Below, piece after piece: positions 1 through 7,812 of a stretch of 64,000 bases of DNA; position 1 is the stretch's first letter, and every line of letters starts with the position of its first letter. The notes beneath the pieces were generated by a model, which was given only the letters and a program-made list of their open reading frames with translations, was not told the origin of the DNA and did not search any database. Origin of the DNA: Xenorhabdus cabanillasii (GTDB lineage Bacteria; Pseudomonadota; Gammaproteobacteria; Enterobacterales; Enterobacteriaceae); contig NZ_QTUB01000001.1 of NCBI RefSeq assembly GCF_003386665.1, positions 3,410,001-3,474,000 of the forward strand, given 5' to 3'. The position numbers were made by a program, and so were the translations under genes.

Positions 1-1043
1 TCACCGAGATACATCAGACCACCGCATTCCGCATAAATGGGAATGCCTTTTTGATGCGCCTGACGTAATGCGGTATGCATGGCGTAGTTGGAAGATAAAG
101 TGCGGGCATAAATTTCAGGGTATCCTCCACCCAGATAGATCATCTGGCATTCAGGTAACTGGTGATCATGCAGAGGGCTGAAGCGTTTGATAGTCACGCC
201 TGCTTTTTCCAATAACAGCAGGTTATCGGGATAATAGAAGTTGAATGCCTCATCTTCTGCCAGAGCCAGCGTCAAACCTTGTCCCATTGAGGGATCAACC
301 AGAGAATCGATATTTCCTTTCGGCAAGGAAGACAGCCGGGTTAATGCCAGCAACTTATCCAAATCCACCGAGGCTTCAATCTGCTGAGCAAGACGAGACC
401 AGCATTCTTCGTGCTGATTTTTGTCATCACACTGACCGTCTTGTTCTTGTGCAGGGATCAGCCCAAGATGGCGGGAAGGAAGGGTAATCTCTGGCATAAC
501 AGGAAGCCGCCCCAAAACAGGAATACCGCAATAACCTTCAATTGCCTGTTTTAATAACTGGAAGTGGCTATCCCGATTGACGCGGTTGATCAGCACTCCC
601 ACAATATTGACCGTCGGGTCGAACTGCTGAAACCCCATCACTGTAGCGGCAATTGAGGTAGAAACCGCTTTACCATCCACCAATAAAATCACCGGACAGT
701 TAAGTTGTTTTGCCATCGCCGCACTACTGCAATAATTGGGGTCTGTACCATAGCCATCGTATAACCCCATGACTCCTTCAATAACCGCAACATCTTTATC
801 GGCCATAGCCTGGCTAAACAAACCATTCAGGATAGATTCGGGAAGCATAAAAGCATCAAGATTACGCGAAATGATTCCTGTCACGGCGCGATGCCAGCCA
901 CCGTCCAGATAGTCAGGCCCGATTTTGAACGGCTGTACCCGCAGTGAACGGTCCATCAAAGCGCGCATGATGCCCAACGTAACGGTTGTTTTACCACATC
1001 CGCTACCTGTACCGGCGATGACAAAAGCATATTTCTGTTGCAT
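1..1043 (-). CDS. cbiA: Cobyrinate a,c-diamide synthase, 3' end outside window
   Basis: CbiA amidates the a and c side chains of cob(II)yrinate using glutamine and ATP, in the cytoplasmic cobalamin pathway. I translated the minus strand from the ATG at 1041-1043: 347 codons are visible and the stop lies beyond the left edge. Residues 11-19 form a P-loop (GTGSGCGKT), followed by the family block [11 protein letters not shown]. Near the visible end is the class I glutamine amidotransferase nucleophile motif [10 protein letters not shown], with Cys340. The family is usually about 450 residues, so roughly 100 are missing because of the window edge, not a mutation. The gene is divergent from cobA-cobD-pduX, and the spacer holds FNR-type boxes. 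CobB of the aerobic route acts on a different substrate; the anaerobic CbiA name is preferred from the enterobacterial context. Confidence 0.93.
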   Translation of the reverse strand, partial: MQQKYAFVIAGTGSGCGKTTVTLGIMRALMDRSLRVQPFKIGPDYLDGGWHRAVTGIISRNLDAFMLPESILNGLFSQAMADKDVAVIEGVMGLYDGYGTDPNYCSSAAMAKQLNCPVILLVDGKAVSTSIAATVMGFQQFDPTVNIVGVLINRVNRDSHFQLLKQAIEGYCGIPVLGRLPVMPEITLPSRHLGLIPAQEQDGQCDDKNQHEECWSRLAQQIEASVDLDKLLALTRLSSLPKGNIDSLVDPSMGQGLTLALAEDEAFNFYYPDNLLLLEKAGVTIKRFSPLHDHQLPECQMIYLGGGYPEIYARTLSSNYAMHTALRQAHQKGIPIYAECGGLMYLG

Positions 1044-1073
1044 GTGCTTACCCCAAAACATTTAAATCCTGTA

Positions 1074-1160
1074 TTGGTGTTAAAACCGGACTTATTTTTA
1101 AGTCGGCATCGTTTTTAATGTCGGTATAGCTTTTAAGTTGGTATTGGTTTTAAAATCGCA
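1074..1160. repeat. Five phased 17-18 bp repeats
   Basis: Five imperfect copies of a unit like TTTTTAAGTCGGTAT follow one another. Their TTAA cores start at 1080, 1098, 1115, 1133 and 1150, a period alternating 18 and 17 bp. The block ends about 30 bp upstream of the cbiA start. It could be a set of regulator sites or a simple tandem repeat. Confidence 0.6.
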
Positions 1161-1195
1161 TGAGTATTAGGATCCTCAATTAATATTCTCAATCA

Positions 1196-1209
1196 TTGAT
1201 ATGTATCAA
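1196..1209. promoter_or_regulatory. FNR-type box, cbiA side
   Basis: The sequence TTGATATGTATCAA matches the FNR consensus TTGAT-N4-ATCAA at every specified base. It lies about 150 bp upstream of the cbiA start. It suggests oxygen-controlled expression of cobalamin synthesis. Confidence 0.6.
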
Positions 1210-1660
1210 ACAAAAGGTTTTTAATTCACTTTTGACAGAACAATTAATATTCTATGAACAGTCTGAAAATCAACAACTCATTCCAATCTGGATAAATAAG
1301 CCATGCAATAACGCCATGATTAAAAAACAAGTTTCATGCAACAATACAACAGGAAAATAAATTTATTTTCAAAATACACATTTTTTACCTTTATAAAAAC
1401 ACTCTTTATTACTTTTGTGATCTTGTTCATGAATACTCGTTTTTAAAAACTATTTTTGGTTCAGATAAAATAAAAAATAATACATAACAATAAGTAAAAA
1501 GACAAACAAAAGATCATAATATATTGAATTTAATGATATTTATTTTAAATTCAAAAAAATACAATTCATTAATATAATAAAATTATTTTTATATGGGTAA
1601 ATATTTTCAATAGATAACCAATTTCAACTTGAAAATTATTCATACTTAAAAATAAGAATA

Positions 1661-1674
1661 TTGATATAAATCAA
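1661..1674. promoter_or_regulatory. FNR-type box, cobA side
   Basis: The sequence TTGATATAAATCAA is a perfect TTGAT-N4-ATCAA palindrome, about 220 bp upstream of the cobA ATG. With the box at 1196-1209 it frames the divergent spacer, one box nearer each gene. Confidence 0.6.
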
Positions 1675-1894
1675 ATTTACCTATCTCCTGTTGATATAAT
1701 AATGATGAAAAAATTAAAACAGACATAGCAAACTTTTTAAGAACAAGAAAAGACCATCAATAAAATAATAAACAAAAAACACAGGTAAGAATAAAGTAAC
1801 CTTTTTAAAAATATAAAGCACAACCTCACTGTTTTGATGAAAAATATATTTTTTTCTTTGATTATTTAGATTTTAAATTCATAGAGGTAATCCA

Positions 1895-2698
1895 ATGAAT
1901 AAAGGTTATGTGTGGTTAGTAGGTGCAGGCCCAGGTGATGCAGGTTTAATCACGGTCAAAGGATTACACTGTATTCAATCTGCGGATGTCATTGTTCATG
2001 ACCGTCTCGTCAATTCTGAACTTATTGCCCTGAGACCAGATCACTGTGAAATTATCAATGTTGGAAAAGAACATGATTATCATCCTATCCCACAGGAAGA
2101 AATTAATCAGATTCTGGTAAGACATGCACTGGCTGGAAAGCAGGTTGTCCGTCTGAAAGGTGGCGACCCTTATGTCTTCGGCCGCGGAGGAGAAGAAGCG
2201 GAAGTGCTGGCACAACATGGTATTAAGTTTGAAATTGTGCCGGGGATCAGTTCCTCAATTGGTGGATTAGCCTACGCTGGCATCCCTGTCACCCACCGCG
2301 ATTACGCATCAAGTTTCCATGTTGTGACAGGTCATACATCTCAAGGCAATGAACAACAGAACTGGGAAATACTCGCTCAATTGGAAGGAACATTGATTAT
2401 TTTAATGGGGATGACCCGCTTGATGGATATCTGCCAGCAATTAATACGATATGGCAAATCCCCTGCCACACCTGCGGCAGTGATCATGTACGCCAGCCAT
2501 TCCAAACAAAAGAGTGTGACAGGCACACTGGAAACTCTGGCTTCAAAAGTGGAAGCGGAAAAACTGCATGCCCCTGCGCTGATTGTGGTTGGCGATGTCG
2601 TCAATTTAGCGGACACACTCTCCTTCTCACCAACTTATCTGACACCCGGTGAGCTATTTCCTGCATTGGAGAATCCCGCAGAGAGAGCAATACCATGA
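1895..2698 (+). CDS. cobA: Uroporphyrinogen-III C-methyltransferase
   Basis: This SAM-dependent enzyme methylates uroporphyrinogen III at C-2 and C-7 to give precorrin-2, the branch point to cobalamin and siroheme. The 267-residue protein is the size of the single-domain SUMT family. It has the N-terminal VGAGPGDAGL motif (about residues 10-19), the GGDPYVFGRGGEE loop (about 89-101) and the PGISS / GIPVTHRDYASS region that builds the SAM and substrate pockets. It lacks the CysG oxidase-chelatase domain. An AGAGG-type ribosome site precedes the ATG. The stop overlaps the start of cobD (ATGA), so the two are likely translationally coupled. Confidence 0.95.
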   Translation: MNKGYVWLVGAGPGDAGLITVKGLHCIQSADVIVHDRLVNSELIALRPDHCEIINVGKEHDYHPIPQEEINQILVRHALAGKQVVRLKGGDPYVFGRGGEEAEVLAQHGIKFEIVPGISSSIGGLAYAGIPVTHRDYASSFHVVTGHTSQGNEQQNWEILAQLEGTLIILMGMTRLMDICQQLIRYGKSPATPAAVIMYASHSKQKSVTGTLETLASKVEAEKLHAPALIVVGDVVNLADTLSFSPTYLTPGELFPALENPAERAIP

Positions 2699-3768
2699 GT
2701 GAACATGGAGGCAATATCATTGGCGTTGCCCAACAATATGGCCTGCCAGCCGGTGAGCTGATTGATTTCAGTGCTAATATCAATCCGTTGGGGGCACCTG
2801 CACGGGTTAAAGCGTTAATCAAAGATAGTCTTGCCGATATCGAAAAGTACCCGGATGTGGAATATCGCCATTTGCATCAGGCAATCGCAAAGGCCCAACA
2901 ATGTGATTACACAAAGGTAATAGCCGGTAATGGTGCAACAGAACTGATCTATGCCGTCGCCCGTTATCTCAATCCCAAACGAGCCTTGCTTCTTACTCCG
3001 GGATTTGCCGAATACCGACGGGCCTTGCAGCAAATTGGAACAGAGATTATCGATTATCCATTAGCAGCAGAAACCGGATTTCAACCTGATTTACGCCTGT
3101 TCAATACGCTTGCGGCGACTAAACCCGATTGCGTTTTTATCGCCACACCCAATAATCCCACCGGATTAATGCCGGATAACCAGTTTATGCAATCGCTGGT
3201 AGCATATTGTGAGAGTCAGGGGATCTCGCTGATTGTCGATGAATCCTTTATTGATTTTCTGCCTGATAACCGGGGGTTGATACCTCAATGTGCGGTCACT
3301 ATTCATCTTTATGTATTGCGTTCAATGACAAAATTTTTTGCCATCCCAGGGTTACGTTTAGGCTATTTAGTCAGCGGAAATGCAGCGGGGATTGCAGAGA
3401 TGAAAAACCGACGTGAACCGTGGTCAATTAATGCCTTTGCTGCGCGGGTTGGTGAGATTTTGTTTGATGAACATGATTATATTTCTGCAACCCATCAATG
3501 GCTGAAATCGCAGCAATATTATCTGTGGAACCAACTTTCAACCTTCCCTGAACTGACGGTCTGGCCGCCAGCGGCTAATTTTCTGTTCTTTCGCTGCAAT
3601 CAACCCAATGTCGATTTATGGCATGCTTTGCTTAAACATCGGTTATTGATTCGCCATTGTAAAAATTATGCAGGATTAGACGAACGTTACTATCGCATAG
3701 CCGTGCGCAGTGAGTGGGAAAATCAGCGCCTGATCGCAGCCATGCAGCAGGTTTTTACCTATGGCTGA
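2695..3768 (+). CDS. cobD: L-threonine-O-3-phosphate decarboxylase
   Basis: CobD is a PLP enzyme that decarboxylates L-threonine phosphate to (R)-1-amino-2-propanol phosphate, the linker of the cobalamin lower loop. The 357-residue protein is a class I aminotransferase-fold family member of normal length. Diagnostic parts are the N-terminal HGGNI and FSANINPLG segments, the PNNPTGLMP block and the PLP-lysine motif SMTKFFAIPGLRLGY with Lys213. It starts inside the cobA stop codon and its own end overlaps the start of pduX by 8 bases. It therefore sits in the middle of a tight three-gene operon. Confidence 0.94.
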   Translation: MSEHGGNIIGVAQQYGLPAGELIDFSANINPLGAPARVKALIKDSLADIEKYPDVEYRHLHQAIAKAQQCDYTKVIAGNGATELIYAVARYLNPKRALLLTPGFAEYRRALQQIGTEIIDYPLAAETGFQPDLRLFNTLAATKPDCVFIATPNNPTGLMPDNQFMQSLVAYCESQGISLIVDESFIDFLPDNRGLIPQCAVTIHLYVLRSMTKFFAIPGLRLGYLVSGNAAGIAEMKNRREPWSINAFAARVGEILFDEHDYISATHQWLKSQQYYLWNQLSTFPELTVWPPAANFLFFRCNQPNVDLWHALLKHRLLIRHCKNYAGLDERYYRIAVRSEWENQRLIAAMQQVFTYG

Positions 3769-4621
3769 AGCCGCTTGTCCTGCCTCCTGTGGAGAACTTA
3801 TACAAGGGTGGCTGTTTGGCGGAGAAAAGTTAATCTCTTGCCCAATCAATTGGTTCAGTTATGTTTCTGTCAGTGAAGGTATTCCCGTACCACACGAACG
3901 GCCACGTATGCGTCAGATGGTAAATTTATTGCTGGATTACTGGCAGGAGCCATCTGAACTGACTTCTGGCTTGCGTATTGAGCACCAATCAACAATTCCA
4001 GTCGCTAAAGGCATGGCCAGCAGCACAGCAGATATTGCTGCCACCGCACAGGCCACCGCCAGATTATTAGGCAAGTCACTGACCAGTAAAGAATTAGCGC
4101 AACTCTGTGTCAGACTGGAACCCACTGACAGTACGATATTCGAACAATTGACTTTGTTTGATCATCTCACCGCCCAGACTCAGATTCCCTTCGGCTGGCA
4201 ACCGGATATTGATATTTTGCTACTGGAAAGCTCACAAACTATTTTGACAGAAAAATACCATCAGCAGGATCACGGCGCACAATTGCGGGATAACGCCCCG
4301 CTATTCCGGCAGGCATGGTGGCAATTTTGTACAGCGATCCAACGACATGACAATGACTGTCTTGGGGAGGCTTGCACATTAAGCGCCATCGCCAGCCAAT
4401 CGATACTGCCAAAACCTTGTTTTGATCAACTGCGGGATTTGGTCGAAAAAACCGGGATCTACGGCCTGAACGTTGCTCACAGCGGCAGTGTTGTTGGCCT
4501 GTTATTCAATTCACATCACCATGACGCAAATTACCTGCGCTGGTGGCTGCACCAAAAGAGGATCGCTGGATACTATCCGAAAATTCATCAAGTCAAACTG
4601 ATTGCGGGTGGTGTCCGTTGA
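3761..4621 (+). CDS. pduX: L-threonine kinase, GHMP family
   Basis: PduX makes L-threonine phosphate from threonine and ATP, which feeds the CobD reaction encoded just upstream. The 286-residue protein opens with CPASCGELIQGW, typical of PduX. The GHMP ATP-binding motif PVAKGMASSTADIAA is at about residues 83-97. The chosen ATG overlaps the cobD reading frame, giving compact coupled genes. A strong bidirectional hairpin follows at 4683-4707. No pdu metabolosome genes are visible, so the role here is cofactor synthesis. Confidence 0.9.
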   Translation: MAEAACPASCGELIQGWLFGGEKLISCPINWFSYVSVSEGIPVPHERPRMRQMVNLLLDYWQEPSELTSGLRIEHQSTIPVAKGMASSTADIAATAQATARLLGKSLTSKELAQLCVRLEPTDSTIFEQLTLFDHLTAQTQIPFGWQPDIDILLLESSQTILTEKYHQQDHGAQLRDNAPLFRQAWWQFCTAIQRHDNDCLGEACTLSAIASQSILPKPCFDQLRDLVEKTGIYGLNVAHSGSVVGLLFNSHHHDANYLRWWLHQKRIAGYYPKIHQVKLIAGGVR

Positions 4622-4682
4622 GCGGTATGCCAAAACAGTAACCAAAACAACACACACAAGAACAATGGAAATAGAAAAAAGT

Positions 4683-4713
4683 CAGGAGAGGCTAAATGCC
4701 TCTCCTGTTATTT
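4683..4713. terminator. Bidirectional terminator, pduX / adhesin
   Basis: A perfect 10-bp stem (CAGGAGAGGC and GCCTCTCCTG) closes on a TAAAT loop. TTATTT follows on the plus strand, and on the minus strand a T-rich run follows (ACTTTTTTC). It can end both the cobalamin operon and the convergent adhesin gene. Nearly the same stem recurs at 8663-8687. Confidence 0.85.
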
Positions 4714-4770
4714 CTCGTACTTACTTCATGTTTTTACTTACTTTATATTACAGCAAGCAAAAGAGGAAAC

Positions 4771-5874
4771 TTACCAGCTTATACCAACACCCGCCCCAAA
4801 TACCGGACTACCTGAATTATTCCAGCTGGTTGACAATCTAAGGCTTACATTTTCATTCAGTTTATCCTGAATACCTAAAGCGACAGCGCTGCCATTTCTG
4901 TATTGGCCTAAGCCTAAACCAAGACTAAATCCGGTATTATTGCTATAAGGAATATTGCTCATTGCTGCTACGCTGGCAACACCAGCATTAGCGCGTTTTT
5001 CAATTCGGTCAATTTTATTATCGAGATAATTAACTTTTTGGTCTGTATATGATTGTAATTCGTTGAAACGTTGATCAGTATATCCATTTGCTTTACCTAA
5101 CGTTTCTATATCTCCTGAAATACGGTTCTGAGATTCAGTGCTCAGTTTTCCATGCACATCAAGTAGCCCTTTGTTCAGCTCACCGCTCAGCTCATCTTTC
5201 ACATCCTTTTTCACATCCTTCACTACTGATTGTTCTACATTCTTCTTCACATCATCTTTCAGAGCACCTTCCAGATCAGTTTTCACTTTTCCTATTCTCT
5301 TATCTGTATCAGTCTTCGTGTACACATCTGCTGCATTTGCCTTCTCACCTAACTTCGTATCTGCATCAGTCTTCGTGTACACATCTGCTGCATTTGCCTT
5401 CTCACCTAACTTCGTATCTGCATCAGTCTTCGTGTACACATCTGCTGTATTTGCCTTCTCACCTAACTTCGTATCTGCATCAGCCTTCGTGTACACATCT
5501 GCTACATTTGCCTTCTCACCTAACTTCGTATCTGCATCAGTCTTCGTGTACACATCTGCTGCATTTGCCTTCTCACCTAACTTCGTATCTGCATCAGTCT
5601 TCGTGTACACATCTGCTGTATTTGCCTTCTCACCTAACTTCGTATCTGCATCAGCCTTCGTGTACACATCTGCTGTATTTGCCTTCTCACCTAACTTCGT
5701 ATCTACTGTAGTCTTCGTGTACACCTCTTCCTTGCCGCTGCCGCCGGTGTCCGCTCCATCTACAAACGTTGTACCGCTGGCAGTTGCTGCTGCTGCCGTC
5801 TCAGATAATAATGCAGAGGAGATCAAAACAGATAAAATTGCTAATTTACGCGGTGTAGTTTTCATATTAAACAT
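4771..5874 (-). CDS. Trimeric autotransporter adhesin, YadA family
   Basis: This is a surface adhesin predicted to trimerise in the outer membrane and expose a coiled stalk. Residues 1-29 form a Sec signal peptide (basic start, hydrophobic core, AAA cleavage region). Residues 51-183 are seven 19-residue repeats beginning VYTK, with most copies containing DTKLGEKAN, plus a partial eighth. A coiled-coil region follows (about 190-290). The last 70 residues are a YadA-type anchor: glycine-rich beta strands ending in an aromatic residue (GISW). At 367 residues it is small for the family and has no recognisable head domain. The first ATG is kept because GGGA lies about 9 bases upstream; a second ATG three codons later is possible. 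A large palindrome lies in its promoter region. Confidence 0.88.
   Translation of the reverse strand: MFNMKTTPRKLAILSVLISSALLSETAAAATASGTTFVDGADTGGSGKEEVYTKTTVDTKLGEKANTADVYTKADADTKLGEKANTADVYTKTDADTKLGEKANAADVYTKTDADTKLGEKANVADVYTKADADTKLGEKANTADVYTKTDADTKLGEKANAADVYTKTDADTKLGEKANAADVYTKTDTDKRIGKVKTDLEGALKDDVKKNVEQSVVKDVKKDVKDELSGELNKGLLDVHGKLSTESQNRISGDIETLGKANGYTDQRFNELQSYTDQKVNYLDNKIDRIEKRANAGVASVAAMSNIPYSNNTGFSLGLGLGQYRNGSAVALGIQDKLNENVSLRLSTSWNNSGSPVFGAGVGISW
5326..5724 (-). repeat. 57-bp tandem repeat in adhesin stalk
   Basis: Seven consecutive 57-bp units encode the 19-residue stalk repeat of the adhesin, and a diverged partial unit follows. Units differ mainly at two spots (T/A before DADTK, and A/T/V after KAN). 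The period is a multiple of three, so unit gain or loss keeps the frame and would change stalk length. The opposite strand also stays open through the array, which produces spurious ORFs. Confidence 0.9.
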
Positions 5875-5920
5875 ATTAAAATTTTCCCATTATTAATGAG
5901 TGATTAGTGTGTGGAACTAC

Positions 5921-5950
5921 TAACAAAATGTATTGGCTTACATTTTGTTA
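5921..5950. promoter_or_regulatory. 30-bp palindrome upstream of adhesin
   Basis: Two perfect 12-bp arms (TAACAAAATGTA and TACATTTTGTTA) flank the spacer TTGGCT. The near arm is 46 bp upstream of the adhesin start codon. It fits a dimeric regulator operator or a stem-loop in the 5' leader. No similar element was seen near other genes here. Confidence 0.6.
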
Positions 5951-6113
5951 ATTCTTAAATTCTTTTCTTTAATAAACTTAATCTTTTTTAAATAAATCAT
6001 CAGGTTTTTTTAATTCCAAATCTTTCCTTCTTTTGTTAATCAATACCAACAGATTTTAGATTAATATCCGTGCATTTATAATTTCGGACAAATAAGTGGC
6101 TTTATAATAAAAA

Positions 6114-7070
6114 CTATGTGCCTGTTTCCTGATATTCAAGACAGCTTTTTTGCATACCGTTTTTACTTTGACCTTTATAACGAAATGCCTCAATTAATTT
6201 TACAAAAGCCGATGTATGTTGTTTTCGACTCGGATAATAAAGAAAATATCCCGGGAAAGGTTCACACCAATCCTCTAAAACTTTAACTAACTTCCCCTCA
6301 GCAACTTCTTTTTCTACAGCGTCTTCAGGAACAATAGATAATCCAAGCCCCAAAGCAGCCGCTTCTATACGCATCTCCAGATTATTAAAAGTCAGCTGAC
6401 CTTTGACCCGTACCCGCGTTCGCTGCCCGCCCTTAGAAAATTCCCAGGTATATAAACCCCCTAAGGTAGGTCGCCGGATATTGATACAATTGTGATGCTG
6501 CAAATCGAGCGGCGTTTCCGGTTTACCGTGAGCAGCAAAATATTCTGGCGCTCCCACTACACACTCTCTCCAGTCCGGGCCAATACGTACAGCCACCATA
6601 TCTTTAGCTACCAGCGTCCCCAGACGTACTCCCGCATCAAAACGGCCGCTGATAATATCGGTCATACTGTTATCCATAAACAGTTCTACATGAATATCGG
6701 GATATTCACGCACAAAAGGCTGTAACAATGGCCACACTGTAGACTGAAGCGCATGTTCTCCCAGAGTAATGCGGATATTACCCGCAATCCGATCCCGCAT
6801 ATCCGTCAGCGTGATGAGATCATTTTCAATTTCATTCAAATGGGGGCTGATATTGTTAATCAGCATTTCTCCCGCTTCAGTGGGCACCACGCTGCGGGTC
6901 GTTCTGGCTAGTAGTCGAATATCCAGTCGTTCTTCCAGGCTCCTTATGGCATGGCTTAATGCAGACTGTGAGAGTCCAAGTTTTGCAGCAGCACGAGTGA
7001 AACTTCTCTCATGCGCAACGACAATCAGATAAAAAATAGCCGTAAAATTATCCTTCAGCATCTTACTCAT
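6114..7070 (-). CDS. LysR-family transcriptional regulator
   Basis: This 318-residue protein has the standard LysR layout. An N-terminal winged helix-turn-helix spans about residues 9-68 (motif RSFTRAAAKLGLSQSALSHAIRSLEE), followed by a two-lobed effector-binding domain from about residue 95. It has a short extra tail after about residue 300. The best-conserved C-terminal pieces (GLGLSIVPEDAV, PFPGYFLYYPSRKQ) resemble regulators of small efflux or redox genes. It is divergent from a 740-bp spacer that precedes the dioxygenase-like gene. LysR proteins often regulate a divergent neighbour, so that gene is a plausible target. The inducer is unknown. Confidence 0.9.
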   Translation of the reverse strand: MSKMLKDNFTAIFYLIVVAHERSFTRAAAKLGLSQSALSHAIRSLEERLDIRLLARTTRSVVPTEAGEMLINNISPHLNEIENDLITLTDMRDRIAGNIRITLGEHALQSTVWPLLQPFVREYPDIHVELFMDNSMTDIISGRFDAGVRLGTLVAKDMVAVRIGPDWRECVVGAPEYFAAHGKPETPLDLQHHNCINIRRPTLGGLYTWEFSKGGQRTRVRVKGQLTFNNLEMRIEAAALGLGLSIVPEDAVEKEVAEGKLVKVLEDWCEPFPGYFLYYPSRKQHTSAFVKLIEAFRYKGQSKNGMQKSCLEYQETGT

Positions 7071-7812
7071 ACCCCCTCTTTTCCATCAGTGTGATCTGGT
7101 TGCAACGTGATCATTTTGATATATATTAATTTCTAACAATGGGCACGAAGGGATGCTATTCAATATAACTGCCATTAATTTTAATAATATAACTGCAATT
7201 AACTCTAATAATTATGACTGCCATTAACCCTAATGAAAAAAGACAGTCGTCATGTTGTAGCTAAAGATTAACACCCTAATAAATTTTGATTAATACCGGG
7301 AAAATGATAGTGGTTATGAATTTTATTCATTAAACTGGAGTAATTAACCTTATATCCTACTGGTTTTTAGCATTCAGCTATTCAAAATATCCATATAATT
7401 ATTTGCTTTTAAATGATTTTATTACCCTGCCTTTAGTGATAAAGGTGATGACCATTTGGCTGAAAATGTACAGCGGCCCCGGACAGCGAAAGCTTCCAAT
7501 GAGGCTGGTGACATTGGCATGGGCGGAAATAAGGAGCGGGCTAACCGGGATCTCCGGGTTTGAATTAAGCAGTTGAACCGAAAAACTCTTTGTTTTTCCA
7601 GACCGGAAAAAATGCACAATAAAGACACAGGAACTTTCATTGAGCGTGAAAACTATAAACTATATTTAATATATGTATCTAATTATTTAATATATCACCA
7701 ACTTGCGCTTGATGGGCTTTTTCAGTTTAATACCCGCTCAGCGCCTGTATTGACCTCTTTACCTGGCTTTGAATGAAATCATATTATTAAATAACATATA
7801 AGGAGCCACTTT
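7071..7812. other. Intergenic spacer, LysR to dioxygenase
   Basis: No convincing gene lies in these 742 bp. They contain three 24-bp tandem repeats (7164-7236). From 7420 to 7565 there is a less AT-rich stretch open on both strands that may be a decayed gene or IS fragment, but I could not assign it. The ribosome site AAGGAG just before 7813 belongs to the dioxygenase-like gene. Confidence 0.5.
7164..7236. repeat. Three 24-bp tandem repeats upstream of lysR
   Basis: Three successive units share the core ACTGCCATTAA (one copy has ACTGCAATTAA) and a TCTAATAA-like tail. They start at 7164, 7188 and 7212. The array begins 94 bp upstream of the LysR start codon. The near two-turn spacing suits iterated binding sites. 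Confidence 0.6.

Larger units (their letters stand above)
1044..1894. promoter_or_regulatory. Divergent cob control region
   Basis: This 851-bp AT-rich spacer separates cbiA (minus) from cobA (plus). I see no gene in it. It carries five phased short repeats next to cbiA, two perfect FNR-type palindromes and one near-match to a CRP site (TGTGA at 1416-1420, six bases, then TCATG). I looked for a cobalamin riboswitch by its conserved B12-box and did not find one by eye. Confidence 0.6.

Noticed and set aside
1044..1894. Cobalamin riboswitch
   Set aside because: I expected one near cob genes but saw no B12-box-like core on either strand. A covariance-model search would be decisive.
4602..4841. 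Small plus-strand frame after pduX
   Set aside because: It runs through the terminator hairpin and into the adhesin 3' end; it has no ribosome site and no family features.
5326..5724. Possible CRISPR array
   Set aside because: The units are directly adjacent 57-bp coding repeats without spacers, and no cas genes are present.
5088..5896. Two long open frames on the plus strand inside the adhesin gene
   Set aside because: They arise because the 57-bp repeat keeps all periods in frame. They are Ser/His-rich repeat translations with no start signal, and they overlap a clear adhesin on the other strand.
7420..7776. Possible small genes or IS3-like remnant in the lysR-dioxygenase spacer
   Set aside because: Several frames are open and one reads KERANRDLRV, but stops interrupt every alignment that I could imagine and no family motif is clear.
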